Source: Neisseria subflava
GTDB taxonomy: Bacteria; Pseudomonadota; Gammaproteobacteria; Burkholderiales; Neisseriaceae
Direction of reading: 5' to 3'
Length of the DNA: 64,000 nucleotides
Assembly: GCF_005221305.1 (NCBI RefSeq)
Contig: NZ_CP039887.1
Span: forward strand, 1,364,001-1,428,000
Shown: positions 31,001 to 40,495 of the stretch, one piece after another
Position numbering within the stretch: the stretch's first letter is position 1
How the letters are laid out: every line of letters begins with the position of its first letter
Notes under the pieces: model-generated
Told to the model about the DNA's origin: nothing
The model's database searches: none
The model's input: the letters and a program-made list of their open reading frames with translations, nothing else
Made by a program: the position numbers and the translations under genes

Positions 31001-34000
31001 CGGTTGCATACACCAAAGCCGACGGCACCAAGGTGTACAAACACACCGACGGCAACTTCTACGATGCACCCAACGGTGCAGGTAACCAAGTTGCAGCAGC
31101 GGATGTGATTACCAGCCTGCAGAATGCGGCCGGCAGCACAACCGCACCGACCACCTTGGCCAACGTGAAGGACAATCTGGCCGATACCGCTGCAGCCGTT
31201 ACCAACCCGACCGGTAACGACCGCACCACCTTGTCTGCCAACAAAGGCCACAACGCCGCCACCGTCAACGACGTATTGAACGCCGGCTTCACCGTACAAG
31301 GCAACGGGGTTGACGAAGATTTTGTCACCCATGGCGATACCGTTAATTTTGTTAACGGCCAAGGTACCGTAGCCAACGTCAGCAGCACTGGCGGTGTAAC
31401 AACGGTTAAGTTCGATACCCCGATGACCTATGTTGACACAGCGGGCACTCCGGCCACTACGCCGAGCAACAAAGTGAATCTGGTGGGCACAGGCGGCCCG
31501 GTAACCTTGGGTAACGTCGCTGCAGGTGCGGTTAACGCGACCAGTACCGATGCCGTGAACGGCAGCCAGTTGTACAAAACTGCCAATTCCACAGCTACCC
31601 ACTTGGGCGGCGGATCGGCAGTTCAGGCCGATGGCAGCATTAGCGCGCCGACCTACACCCTGGCCAATGCCACTGGTACGCCAACGAACTACAGCAACGT
31701 AGGCGACGCATTGACTGCGCTGAATGCACGCACCAATGCGGCCAACGCCGGTTGGAAATTCCAAGTGAACAGCGGTGCTGCGGAAACCATCAAGCCGAAT
31801 GATACGGTAGGGTTTAAAGATGGTACCAACATTGCCATAACCAACAACGGTAAAGACATTACCATTGCCACCAAACCTAACCTGACTGCCGACAGCTTGA
31901 CAATTAACAACGGCCCGGTCATCAACGGTAACGGTATTAGCACCAACGGCAAAAACATTGATATGGGTAACAACGGCAAGATTACCAACCTGACCAGCGG
32001 CAACGTTGCGGCAGGCGACAACAGTGCCGTAACTGGCGGTGCAGTTAATACCGCAATCAATACTGCCATCAATACTGCCGTGACCGATTTGAAAGACGCC
32101 GGCTTCAAGATCGGAGCCGACAGCGGTGCAGACGACACCGTAAAACTGGGCGAAACCGTCAAATATGCCGGCGATGCCAATATCAAGACCACGGTTACCA
32201 ACAACCAAATCGGCTTTAAACTGGCCGACAGCATTACCGTTGGTCCGGCTAGCGGCGGCAGCCCGGTTACTGTCGACGGCACTGCCGGTACGGTTACCGG
32301 TCTGACAAACAAAACTTGGAATCCTGCCGGCATTGTCAGCGGACGTGCAGCCACGGAAGATCAGTTGAAAGCTGTAACCAATCAGGTCAACAGTTCTGCA
32401 ACCCACTATTACAGCGTGAACGACGGTGGCGGCGCACACGGTGGCAATTTCAATAATGACGGCGCGACTGGTCTTAACGCATTGGCTGCCGGCGTGGGTG
32501 CAAGTGCGCAAGATAATGATGCTGTCGCCATCGGTAGCGGAACGATCGCTCAAGGTAACGGCTCGATCGCCATCGGTGCGGCTGCCGAAGTCAGCGGCGC
32601 CACCGGAGCGGGCGGCATCGCCATCGGCGCGGCTGCCACCGCTAAGAACGGCGGTACGGCCGTCGGCTCCGGCGCGGATACCGGCAACGGCACGGCACTC
32701 ATCCCCGGCCTGCCCAACCGCCTCAATAACAACCTAGCATTGGGCGATAGCGCGAGGGTTAAAAACGATACCAACTTCAACGTGGCATTGGGTTCGCTTT
32801 CCACTGCAGGCGATGCGGATTTGACCGCCGCCGCCTACAAACCGAACGCAACTTCCGTCATTGCCGGCGACATCAACGAAGCCGGGGTTAAATATGGCGA
32901 AGTTTCGCTGGGCGGGGACACAAGCCATTTTATGTCCGGTAGCAAAATGTACCGCCGCCTGACCAATTTGGCTGCAGGTTCGGCCGATACCGATGCCGTG
33001 AACGTATCGCAGCTGAAAGCGGTGCAGGCTGCTTTGCAGGACCAAGCTCCGGTTGCATACACCAAAGCCGACGGCACCAAGGTGTACAAACACACCGACG
33101 GCAACTTCTACGATGCACCCAACGGTGCAGGTAACCAAGTTGCAGCAGCGGATGTGATTACCAGCCTGCAGAATGCGGCCGGCAGCACAACCGCACCGAC
33201 CACCTTGGCCAACGTGAAGGACAATCTGGCCGATACCGCTGCAGCCGTTACCAACCCGACCGGTAACGACCGCACCACCTTGTCTGCCAACAAAGGCCAC
33301 AACGCCGCCACCGTCAACGACGTATTGAACGCCGGCTTCACCGTACAAGGCAACGGGGTTGACGAAGATTTTGTCACCCATGGCGATACCGTTAATTTTG
33401 TTAACGGCCAAGGTACCGTAGCCAACGTCAGCAGCACTGGCGGTGTAACAACGGTTAAGTTCGATACCCCGATGACCTATGTTGACACAGCGGGCACTCC
33501 GGCCACTACGCCGAGCAACAAAGTGAATCTGGTGGGCACAGGCGGCCCGGTAACCTTGGGTAACGTCGCTGCAGGTGCGGTTAACGCGACCAGTACCGAT
33601 GCCGTGAACGGCAGCCAGTTGTACAAAACTGCCAATTCCACAGCTACCCACTTGGGCGGCGGATCGGCAGTTCAGGCCGATGGCAGCATTAGCGCGCCGA
33701 CCTACACCCTGGCCAATGCCACTGGTACGCCAACGAACTACAGCAACGTAGGCGACGCATTGACTGCGCTGAATGCACGCACCAATGCGGCCAACGCCGG
33801 TTGGAAATTCCAAGTGAACAGCGGTGCTGCGGAAACCATCAAGCCGAATGATACGGTAGGGTTTAAAGATGGTACCAACATTGCCATAACCAACAACGGT
33901 AAAGACATTACCATTGCCACCAAACCTAACCTGACTGCCGACAGCTTGACAATTAACAACGGCCCGGTCATCAACGGTAACGGTATTAGCACCAACGGCA

Positions 34001-37000
34001 AAAACATTGATATGGGTAACAACGGCAAGATTACCAACCTGACCAGCGGCAACGTTGCGGCAGGCGACAACAGTGCCGTAACTGGCGGTGCAGTTAATAC
34101 CGCAATCAATACTGCCATCAATACTGCCGTGACCGATTTGAAAGACGCCGGCTTCAAGATCGGAGCCGACAGCGGTGCAGACGACACCGTAAAACTGGGC
34201 GAAACCGTCAAATATGCCGGCGATGCCAATATCAAGACCACGGTTACCAACAACCAAATCGGCTTTAAACTGGCCGACAGCATTACCGTTGGTCCGGCTA
34301 GCGGCGGCAGCCCGGTTACTGTCGACGGCACTGCCGGTACGGTTACCGGCCTGACCAACAAAACTTGGACCGGTACGCCGGTGAGTGGTCGCGCTGCTAC
34401 TGAAGACCAATTGCAGGTTGTGGCAAATAAGGCCGCCGCCGCCAAAACCATCGTGGCTGCTGGCAATGGTATCTCTGTAGGCACACCGACACTTAATGGG
34501 GATGGCAGCACTACCTATACCGTGTCCGCAGATACTGCCGCCATTACTACCGGCACGGACGGCAAAGCCGCCACAACCGGTAATACCAACCAAGTCGCCA
34601 CCGCGCAGGATGTGGTTAACGCCATCAACAACAGTGGTTTCAACATCACTGCCGGCGGCAACACCGTAGGTACACCCGCTGCCACTACAGCCAAATCAGG
34701 CAGCACCCTGACCCTGGCTGCAGGAAACGGATTGACGGTGCAACAAAATGTTGACGGCAACGGCAACCAGACCTACACCTATGCTGTAGACGCCCAATCC
34801 GTGGTACAGAGTGCCCAAGCCCCGGTTGCATACACCAAAGCCGACGGCACCAAGGTGTACAAACACACCGACGGCAACTTCTACGATGCACCCAACGGTG
34901 CAGGTAACCAAGTTGCAGCAGCGGATGTGATTACCAGCCTGCAGAATGCGGCCGGCAGCACAACCGCACCGACCACCTTGGCCAACGTGAAGGACAATCT
35001 GGCCGATACCGCTGCAGCCGTTACCAACCCGACCGGTAACGACCGCACCACCTTGTCTGCCAACAAAGGCCACAACGCCGCCACCGTCAACGACGTATTG
35101 AACGCCGGCTTCACCGTACAAGGCAACGGGGTTGACGAAGATTTTGTCACCCATGGCGATACCGTTAATTTTGTTAACGGCCAAGGTACCGTAGCCAACG
35201 TCAGCAGCACTGGCGGTGTAACAACGGTTAAGTTCGATACCCCGATGACCTATGTTGACACAGCGGGCACTCCGGCCACTACGCCGAGCAACAAAGTGAA
35301 TCTGGTGGGCACAGGCGGCCCGGTAACCTTGGGTAACGTCGCTGCAGGTGCGGTTAACGCGACCAGTACCGATGCCGTGAACGGCAGCCAACTGTTTGCG
35401 ACCAACCAAAACGTAGCCAACAACGCCGCCAATATCGCCAAAGGCATCAACTTCGGCGGTACGACCGGCAGCAAAAACTACGCATTGGGCGACACCATCA
35501 ATGTCAAAGGCGACAGCAACATCATCAGCGAAACCGTAGCCGGTGGTGCACAGCTGAAACTGGCCGATGTATTGAATGTCGGTCAAGCGGCTCCGGTGAA
35601 AATCGATGGCGATAAAGGCGAAGTCAGCGGCTTGAGTAATACGACTTTGGGCGGCAGCGACTTTGCCCAAGGCAAACGTGCGGCGACTGAAGAGCAACTG
35701 AATGCGGCTCAAGATCAGTTGGTGAATGTATTGGGTGGCAATGCGGCCAATAACGGCGGCAACATCAGCATGACCGATATTGGCGGTACTGGTGAGAACA
35801 ACATCCACGATGCAATTAAAGCCGTTAATGCAACTGCCAATCTGCCTTTGACTTTCGGCGGCGACAGTGGCAAAGACGTTGAACGCAAACCGGGTACGAA
35901 GCTGAATATTGTTGGCGGTCAAACCGATGCAGCCAAACTTTCAGACGGCAATATCGGTGTTGTAGCGAATGGCTCTGATAAGTTGGAAGTCAAATTGGCT
36001 AAAGACTTGGCAGTTGACAGCGTGAAAGCCGGCGATACCACCGTCAATACTGATGGCGTGAAAGTTGGTGATGTCAACCTGACTAAAGCCGGCTTGAACA
36101 ACGGCGGCAACAAGATTACCAACGTTGCAGCCGGTACCGATGATACTGATGCGGTGAATGTTGCTCAGTTGAACAAAGCTGCGGCTGCGGCTAAGACCGA
36201 AGTCGTTCAAGGCGATAACATTGTTGTTACTCAGAATGTCGGCGCCAATGGCCAAACCATTTACAAAGTGGCTACCGATAAAAACCTGAAAGTTGACAGC
36301 GTTACCGCAGGTGATACCGTGATGAATAATGACGGTGTAAAAGTCGGCGATGATGTTGCATTGAACAAAGACGGCTTGAAAGCAGGCGATGTGAACCTGA
36401 CCAAAGCTGGCTTGAACAATGGCGGCAACAAGATTACCAACGTTGCGGCCGGTACGGATGACACCGATGCGGTTAATGTTTCTCAACTGAAACAAGCTGC
36501 GACGGCATCTAAAACTGAAGTCGTTCAAGGTAAGAACATCGTTGTGACTGAAAAAACAGGTGACAAAGGTCAGACTGTTTATGAAGTTGCTACCGATAAA
36601 GACTTGGACGTTGACAGCGTGAAAGCCGGTGATACTACTGTTAATAATGATGGTGTGAAAGTTGGTGATGATGTTGCATTGAACAAAGACGGCTTGAAAG
36701 CAGGTAAGGTAAACCTGACTAAAGACGGTTTGGACAATGCAGGCAACAAAGTAACCAACGTAGCGGATGGCGACATCAACGCCAACAGCAAAGATGCTGT
36801 CAACGGCAGCCAGTTGTACGCAACCAACCAAAACGTAGCCAACAACGCTGCGACTATCGCCAAAGGCATCAACTTCGGCGGTACGACCGGCAGCAACAAC
36901 TATGCATTGGGCGACACCATCAATGTCAAAGGCGACAGCAACATCATCAGCGAAACCGTAGCCGGTGGTGCTCAACTGAAGTTGGCTGACGAGATTAGCG

Positions 37001-37554
37001 TGAAGACAGTGAATGCCGATACCTTCAAAGCAGGCGATACTGTAATGAATAACGACGGCATGAAAGTCGGCGATAAAGTTGCGTTGAACAAAGACGGTCT
37101 GACCGCAGGCAACACCGTGGTCAACAACGATGGCGTAACCATCGCTGCACCAACTGAAAACAATCCGAACAACCAAGTCAAACTGTCTCCTGTCGGTCTG
37201 AACAACGGCGGCCAACGCATTACCAATGTGGCTCCGGGTAAAGACGGTACAGACGCGGCAAACGTGAACCAGTTGATTGGTTTGGGCAACGAATTGCAAA
37301 ACAACATCAACCAAGTAGGTAAGAAAGCCTACGCGGGTGTGGCCGGTGCGATTGCCCAAGGCTCGATTCCGCAAGTAACCAGTCCGGGTGAGACCGGTAT
37401 CGGTGTCGGCAGCGGCTACTACGGCGGTCAGTCTGCCATGGCTATCGGCGTATCTGCGATGAGTGACGGCGGCAACTGGATTGTCAAAGGCAACTTCTCG
37501 GCCAATACCGACGGTCATGTCGGTGTCGGTGTCGGTGCGCTGTATAAGTGGTAA
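28048..37554 (+). CDS. Giant trimeric autotransporter adhesin (YadA/Hia-like), 3168 residues
   Basis: The N-terminus is an extended signal peptide region (MNKAYRVIWNACTNTWTAVQ) and a hydrophobic leader ending in YANA|G at residue 69. The head (about 150-320) has YadA-like 14-residue repeats of the SVAIG/VALG type, followed by alternating neck motifs (ATSTDAVNGSQL) and stalk domains. The last ~85 residues (from KKAYAGVAGAIAQG to VGALYKW) form the four-strand YadA beta-barrel anchor that ends in an aromatic residue. A 683-residue block is present twice in perfect tandem, plus partial third copies. Trimers would project from the outer membrane as a fibre and mediate adhesion; the receptor is unknown. 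GGAG precedes the ATG, and a DUS hairpin terminates the gene. Confidence 0.95.
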   Translation: MNKAYRVIWNACTNTWTAVQENAKAKGKSSSGRVSAEPATLGSLGLKSSRFVCTALVSALMMTAGYANAGPGIFINDGNDDGCIVTSDESARRNALFFLSNNNLEWAAGQSSGGSMPNANAFRNKCSPTDAASQTNRALFHGDAGGAGSKHLSLGGRLDVNSGIIGLGDRAAGNNSIRIGSGNTLQAANSQSNSVAIGNDVETKAAMAVGIGSAAKANGQQSVAVGNSVESSGYYSVAIGTSARANAAQTVALGNNANAAGEDALAIGRSANAQAKDSIAFGRSSQAAAKGVAIGSEASAAVANSVALGSGTTAVAATNQSGTKNVNGLNYTYVGDSANSSVTVGNRQIKQVGAGEVSAASADAINGSQLHATQNVVGNIGKGVAANLGGGAVLKPDGTFTAPTYSLTDANGNVVSKNNVGDALNVLNSRLNNVGGGFQVAATTGTTQNVKPGNTLKFIDGTNTTTEVSTDGAGVTTVKINATGGGAAVPLTSNAATGQVNAPAAADANKAATAGSVATAINTAVSKSGFNVQGGSVAGGSVTGAATTKVNNGSTVKLQAGKNIALSQSGADFTFATAENLSVTSVTATDAAGNKTVTNGSGVTITPAAAGSSPVRLTTSGLDNGGNKITNLTSGNVAAGDNSAVTGGAVNTAINTAINTAVTDLKDAGFKIGADSGADDTVKLGETVKYAGDANIKTTVTNNQIGFKLADSITVGPASGGSPVTVDGTAGTVTGLTNKTWNPAGIVSGRAATEDQLKAVTNQVNSSATHYYSVNDGGGAHGGNFNNDGATGLNALAAGVGASAQDNDAVAIGSGTIAQGNGSIAIGAAAEVSGATGAGGIAIGAAATAKNGGTAVGSGADTGNGTALIPGLPNRLNNNLALGDSARVKNDTNFNVALGSLSTAGDADLTAAAYKPNATSVIAGDINEAGVKYGEVSLGGDTSHFMSGSKMYRRLTNLAAGSADTDAVNVSQLKAVQAALQDQAPVAYTKADGTKVYKHTDGNFYDAPNGAGNQVAAADVITSLQNAAGSTTAPTTLANVKDNLADTAAAVTNPTGNDRTTLSANKGHNAATVNDVLNAGFTVQGNGVDEDFVTHGDTVNFVNGQGTVANVSSTGGVTTVKFDTPMTYVDTAGTPATTPSNKVNLVGTGGPVTLGNVAAGAVNATSTDAVNGSQLYKTANSTATHLGGGSAVQADGSISAPTYTLANATGTPTNYSNVGDALTALNARTNAANAGWKFQVNSGAAETIKPNDTVGFKDGTNIAITNNGKDITIATKPNLTADSLTINNGPVINGNGISTNGKNIDMGNNGKITNLTSGNVAAGDNSAVTGGAVNTAINTAINTAVTDLKDAGFKIGADSGADDTVKLGETVKYAGDANIKTTVTNNQIGFKLADSITVGPASGGSPVTVDGTAGTVTGLTNKTWNPAGIVSGRAATEDQLKAVTNQVNSSATHYYSVNDGGGAHGGNFNNDGATGLNALAAGVGASAQDNDAVAIGSGTIAQGNGSIAIGAAAEVSGATGAGGIAIGAAATAKNGGTAVGSGADTGNGTALIPGLPNRLNNNLALGDSARVKNDTNFNVALGSLSTAGDADLTAAAYKPNATSVIAGDINEAGVKYGEVSLGGDTSHFMSGSKMYRRLTNLAAGSADTDAVNVSQLKAVQAALQDQAPVAYTKADGTKVYKHTDGNFYDAPNGAGNQVAAADVITSLQNAAGSTTAPTTLANVKDNLADTAAAVTNPTGNDRTTLSANKGHNAATVNDVLNAGFTVQGNGVDEDFVTHGDTVNFVNGQGTVANVSSTGGVTTVKFDTPMTYVDTAGTPATTPSNKVNLVGTGGPVTLGNVAAGAVNATSTDAVNGSQLYKTANSTATHLGGGSAVQADGSISAPTYTLANATGTPTNYSNVGDALTALNARTNAANAGWKFQVNSGAAETIKPNDTVGFKDGTNIAITNNGKDITIATKPNLTADSLTINNGPVINGNGISTNGKNIDMGNNGKITNLTSGNVAAGDNSAVTGGAVNTAINTAINTAVTDLKDAGFKIGADSGADDTVKLGETVKYAGDANIKTTVTNNQIGFKLADSITVGPASGGSPVTVDGTAGTVTGLTNKTWTGTPVSGRAATEDQLQVVANKAAAAKTIVAAGNGISVGTPTLNGDGSTTYTVSADTAAITTGTDGKAATTGNTNQVATAQDVVNAINNSGFNITAGGNTVGTPAATTAKSGSTLTLAAGNGLTVQQNVDGNGNQTYTYAVDAQSVVQSAQAPVAYTKADGTKVYKHTDGNFYDAPNGAGNQVAAADVITSLQNAAGSTTAPTTLANVKDNLADTAAAVTNPTGNDRTTLSANKGHNAATVNDVLNAGFTVQGNGVDEDFVTHGDTVNFVNGQGTVANVSSTGGVTTVKFDTPMTYVDTAGTPATTPSNKVNLVGTGGPVTLGNVAAGAVNATSTDAVNGSQLFATNQNVANNAANIAKGINFGGTTGSKNYALGDTINVKGDSNIISETVAGGAQLKLADVLNVGQAAPVKIDGDKGEVSGLSNTTLGGSDFAQGKRAATEEQLNAAQDQLVNVLGGNAANNGGNISMTDIGGTGENNIHDAIKAVNATANLPLTFGGDSGKDVERKPGTKLNIVGGQTDAAKLSDGNIGVVANGSDKLEVKLAKDLAVDSVKAGDTTVNTDGVKVGDVNLTKAGLNNGGNKITNVAAGTDDTDAVNVAQLNKAAAAAKTEVVQGDNIVVTQNVGANGQTIYKVATDKNLKVDSVTAGDTVMNNDGVKVGDDVALNKDGLKAGDVNLTKAGLNNGGNKITNVAAGTDDTDAVNVSQLKQAATASKTEVVQGKNIVVTEKTGDKGQTVYEVATDKDLDVDSVKAGDTTVNNDGVKVGDDVALNKDGLKAGKVNLTKDGLDNAGNKVTNVADGDINANSKDAVNGSQLYATNQNVANNAATIAKGINFGGTTGSNNYALGDTINVKGDSNIISETVAGGAQLKLADEISVKTVNADTFKAGDTVMNNDGMKVGDKVALNKDGLTAGNTVVNNDGVTIAAPTENNPNNQVKLSPVGLNNGGQRITNVAPGKDGTDAANVNQLIGLGNELQNNINQVGKKAYAGVAGAIAQGSIPQVTSPGETGIGVGSGYYGGQSAMAIGVSAMSDGGNWIVKGNFSANTDGHVGVGVGALYKW
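29935..31983 (+). repeat. Intragenic 2049-bp tandem repeat, copy 1
   Basis: The unit starts at ACCAACCTGACCAGCGGC and is followed immediately by copy 2 at an offset of exactly 2049 bases (683 codons). I saw no difference between the copies in the segments compared. It encodes a head-neck-stalk set, including SIAIGAAAEVSG head repeats and the APVAYTKADGTKVYKHTDG domain. Confidence 0.9.
31984..34032 (+). repeat. Intragenic 2049-bp tandem repeat, copy 2
   Basis: This is the second full unit. A partial third unit follows (34033-34349, ~317 bp), and its identity ends at GGTTACCGG, where TCTGAC changes to CCTGAC. Confidence 0.9.
34822..35389 (+). repeat. Third copy of the APVAYTKADG domain block
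   Basis: These ~567 bases repeat 31000-31567 and 33049-33616 at the nucleotide level, from CCCCGGTTGCATAC to GAACGGCAGCCA. The flanks differ, so this copy is a separate shuffled module rather than part of the tandem array. Confidence 0.85.
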
Positions 37555-37593
37555 GTTGGCAATGACAGGCAACTAGATTTACTGCCTGAATAG

Positions 37594-37633
37594 GGAGGCC
37601 GTCTGAAATTTTAGGTTTCAGACGGCCTTTTTT
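37594..37633 (+). terminator. DUS hairpin terminator of the large adhesin gene
   Basis: GAGGCCGTCTGAAATTTTAGGTTTCAGACGGCC followed by a TTTTTTT run, 40 bases after the stop codon. Confidence 0.9.
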
Positions 37634-37709
37634 TCTGAAAACACTTGAATTTAGACTATCTGAAACGATATGCTTCATCTATTTACCGCATGACTCTGAA
37701 AGAGAACAA

Positions 37710-40331
37710 ATGAGCAAAACCATCCATTATTTGAAAGACTACGCCGCGCCAGCGTACCGTATTCTGAAAACCGACCTGCATTTCGATATTTTAGAACCGC
37801 AAACCATCGTCAAATCCAGTCTGACCGTTCAACCTGAAAGAGCAGGAGAGCCATTGGTATTGGATGGATCGGCAAAACTGCTGTCTGTGAAAGTAAACGG
37901 CCGGGCCGTAGATTATGTGTTGGAAGACGAAAAACTGACGATTGCCGGCGTGCCGTCTGAAAACTTTACGCTGGAAGTGGAAACTGAAATTCTACCGGCT
38001 GAGAACAAATCGCTGATGGGTCTGTATGCTTCCGGCGGTAACCTGTTTACCCAATGCGAACCGGAAGGTTTCCGCAAAATTACGTTTTACATCGACCGTC
38101 CGGATGTCATGTCTAAATTTACCACCACTATCGTTGCAGATAAAAAACGCTATCCTGTGTTGCTGTCTAACGGCAATAAAATCGATGGCGGCGAGTTTTC
38201 AGACGGCCGTCATTGGGTGAAATGGGAAGACCCGTTTGCCAAACCGAGCTATCTCTTTGCTTTGGTGGCAGGCGATTTGGCGGTAACGGAAGATTATTTT
38301 ACGACCATGAGCGGCCGTAAGGTCAAAATCGAGTTTTACACCACGGAGACAGACAAACCTAAAGTCGGTTTTGCCGTGGAATCGTTGAAAAATGCGATGA
38401 AATGGGACGAGACACGCTTCGGTTTGGAATACGACTTGGATATTTTCATGGTCGTTGCCGTGGGCGATTTCAATATGGGTGCGATGGAAAACAAAGGTTT
38501 GAATATTTTCAACACCAAGTTTGTGCTGGCCAACAGCCGTACCGCGACCGATACCGACTTTGAAGGCATCGAATCTGTTGTCGGCCACGAATATTTCCAC
38601 AACTGGACGGGCAACCGCGTGACCTGCCGCGATTGGTTCCAATTGTCGCTGAAAGAAGGTTTGACCGTATTCCGCGATCAAGAGTTTTCCGGCGACCGAG
38701 CCAGCCGCGTGGTACGCCGTATCGACAATGTCCGTATGCTGCGCCTGTTCCAATTCCCTGAAGATGCGGGCCCGACTGCGCATCCTGTTCGCCCGGCCAG
38801 CTATGAAGAGATGAACAACTTCTACACCATGACCGTCTATGAAAAAGGTGCGGAAGTAGTGCGTATGTATCACACCTTGCTCGGGGAAGAGGGCTTCCAA
38901 AAAGGCATGAAGTTGTATTTCCAACGCCACGACGGACAGGCTGTGACTTGTGATGATTTCCGTGCCGCAATGGCAGACGCAAACGGTATCAATCTTGATC
39001 AGTTCGCCTTGTGGTACAGCCAAGCCGGTACGCCGGTTTTAGATGCTCAAGGCCGTCTGAAAGATGGTGCGTTTGAATTGACCATCAAACAAACTATTCC
39101 GGCCACGCCCGATATGGCGGACAAACAGCCGATGATGATTCCGGTTAAAACCGGTTTGCTGAACGAAAAAGGCGAAGCGGTTGAGTTTGAATATCAAGGC
39201 AAACGGGTGAAAGAGGCGGTTTTGGTATTGACCGAGGCCGAGCAGACTTTTGTGTTGGGCGGCGTTAATGAGCCGGTTATCCCATCTTTGCTGCGTGACT
39301 TCTCTGCACCGGTTACCCTGAACTATCCGTACAGCGAGCAAGAATTGGCCACTTTACTGGCGGCAGATGAAAATGAGTTTGCCCGTTGGGAGGCTGCTCA
39401 AACCCTGTATCATCGCGCCATTAACGCCAACCGTCAGGCATTGGCGGAAGGCCGACCTTTGCCGGAACACAAAGCATTGATGGACGCTTGGGCTTTAGTG
39501 GTTTCCGGTGACTTTGATCCGGCATTCCGTGCCATTTTGCTGCAAATGCCGTCTGAAACCGATGTATGGGCGGAAGAAGAAAATATTGATCCGATTCAGG
39601 TTCATCAGGCGCGTGAAGCCTTGCTCAATGCCGTTGCCGTCAAGTTCCTGCCTCAATGGCGCGAACTGAACCGTCAAGCTGCCGAGCAAGAAAACCAAGC
39701 TGATGCCGCTGTTCGTTATGAATACAGTCCGGAATTGGCCGGATGGCGTACTTTGCGTAATGCTTGCAGGGCATTTATCCTTCGTGCTGACGCTGCGCAT
39801 ATCGAACACGTTGCGGAGAATTACGAAGCAATGGCGCAAAACATGACCCACGAATGGGGTATCTTATCCGCAATTAACAGCAATGAAAGCGAAATCCGCG
39901 ATCGTTTGTTGACACAATTTGCCGATAAATTTGCCGATGATGCTTTGGTAATGGACAAATATTTTGCTCTGATTGCCTCAAGTCGCCGCAAAGATACTTT
40001 ACAGCAAGTTCAGACGGCCTTGAATCATCCTAAGTTCAGTATTGAAAATCCAAATAAGGCCCGTTCTTTATTGATGAGCTTCAGTCGTAATATTCCGCAC
40101 TTCCATGCAGAAGATGGTAGTGGATACCGTTTTGTTGCTGATAAAGTGATGGAAATCGACCGCTTTAATCCGCAAGTTGCCGCCCGATTGGTGCAGGCTT
40201 TCAACATCTGCAACAAATTGGAAGCCAACCGCAAAGCCGTTATGACCAAAGAGTTGCAACGCATCCATGCACAAGAAGGTTTGTCCAAAGATGTGGGCGA
40301 GATTGTCGGTAAGATTCTGAATGAAAAATAA
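37710..40331 (+). CDS. pepN: Aminopeptidase N (M1 family)
   Basis: An 873-residue cytosolic zinc aminopeptidase of normal length. The exopeptidase motif GAMENKGLNIFN (~255) and the zinc site HEYFHNWTGNRVTCRDWFQL, followed by KEGLTVFRDQEF (HExxH-18-E, ~290-315), are complete. The C-terminal ARM-like domain is present to the end. It removes N-terminal residues from peptides and lies alone between the adhesin gene and an IS element. AAAGAGAACAA precedes the ATG. It contains several uptake sequences, one of them of the AT type (39546-39557). Confidence 0.96.
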   Translation: MSKTIHYLKDYAAPAYRILKTDLHFDILEPQTIVKSSLTVQPERAGEPLVLDGSAKLLSVKVNGRAVDYVLEDEKLTIAGVPSENFTLEVETEILPAENKSLMGLYASGGNLFTQCEPEGFRKITFYIDRPDVMSKFTTTIVADKKRYPVLLSNGNKIDGGEFSDGRHWVKWEDPFAKPSYLFALVAGDLAVTEDYFTTMSGRKVKIEFYTTETDKPKVGFAVESLKNAMKWDETRFGLEYDLDIFMVVAVGDFNMGAMENKGLNIFNTKFVLANSRTATDTDFEGIESVVGHEYFHNWTGNRVTCRDWFQLSLKEGLTVFRDQEFSGDRASRVVRRIDNVRMLRLFQFPEDAGPTAHPVRPASYEEMNNFYTMTVYEKGAEVVRMYHTLLGEEGFQKGMKLYFQRHDGQAVTCDDFRAAMADANGINLDQFALWYSQAGTPVLDAQGRLKDGAFELTIKQTIPATPDMADKQPMMIPVKTGLLNEKGEAVEFEYQGKRVKEAVLVLTEAEQTFVLGGVNEPVIPSLLRDFSAPVTLNYPYSEQELATLLAADENEFARWEAAQTLYHRAINANRQALAEGRPLPEHKALMDAWALVVSGDFDPAFRAILLQMPSETDVWAEEENIDPIQVHQAREALLNAVAVKFLPQWRELNRQAAEQENQADAAVRYEYSPELAGWRTLRNACRAFILRADAAHIEHVAENYEAMAQNMTHEWGILSAINSNESEIRDRLLTQFADKFADDALVMDKYFALIASSRRKDTLQQVQTALNHPKFSIENPNKARSLLMSFSRNIPHFHAEDGSGYRFVADKVMEIDRFNPQVAARLVQAFNICNKLEANRKAVMTKELQRIHAQEGLSKDVGEIVGKILNEK

Positions 40332-40380
40332 AGCTTGTCTGTTAACCTTATTGTAATTTGGCAATAAGGATAGATAGACT

Positions 40381-40422
40381 AAAGGCCGTCTGAAACCGAT
40401 TGGTTTCAGACGGCCTTTTTAT
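40381..40422 (+). terminator. DUS hairpin terminator of pepN
   Basis: AAAGGCCGTCTGAAACC/GGTTTCAGACGGCCTTTTT lies 50 bases after the pepN stop, with T-tracts on both strands. Confidence 0.88.
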
Positions 40423-40463
40423 ATATCAACGCTTAAATTAATTTTCGTTGAGGATAGTGAATA

Positions 40464-40495
40464 AGAATAAAAAAAGAGCCTGCATAAAACAGGCT
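40464..40495 (-). terminator. Intrinsic terminator abutting IS copy 3, probably that of yciO
   Basis: On the minus strand AGCCTG-TTTTATG-CAGGCT is followed by a long T-run. It touches the right end of the IS element. Before the insertion it would have lain directly behind yciO, whose stop codon is now on the far side of the element. Confidence 0.7.

Noticed and set aside
30685..34593. Long minus-strand frames inside the large adhesin gene
   Set aside because: Shadows of the duplicated repeat block; each appears again 2049 bases later and none has a family signature.
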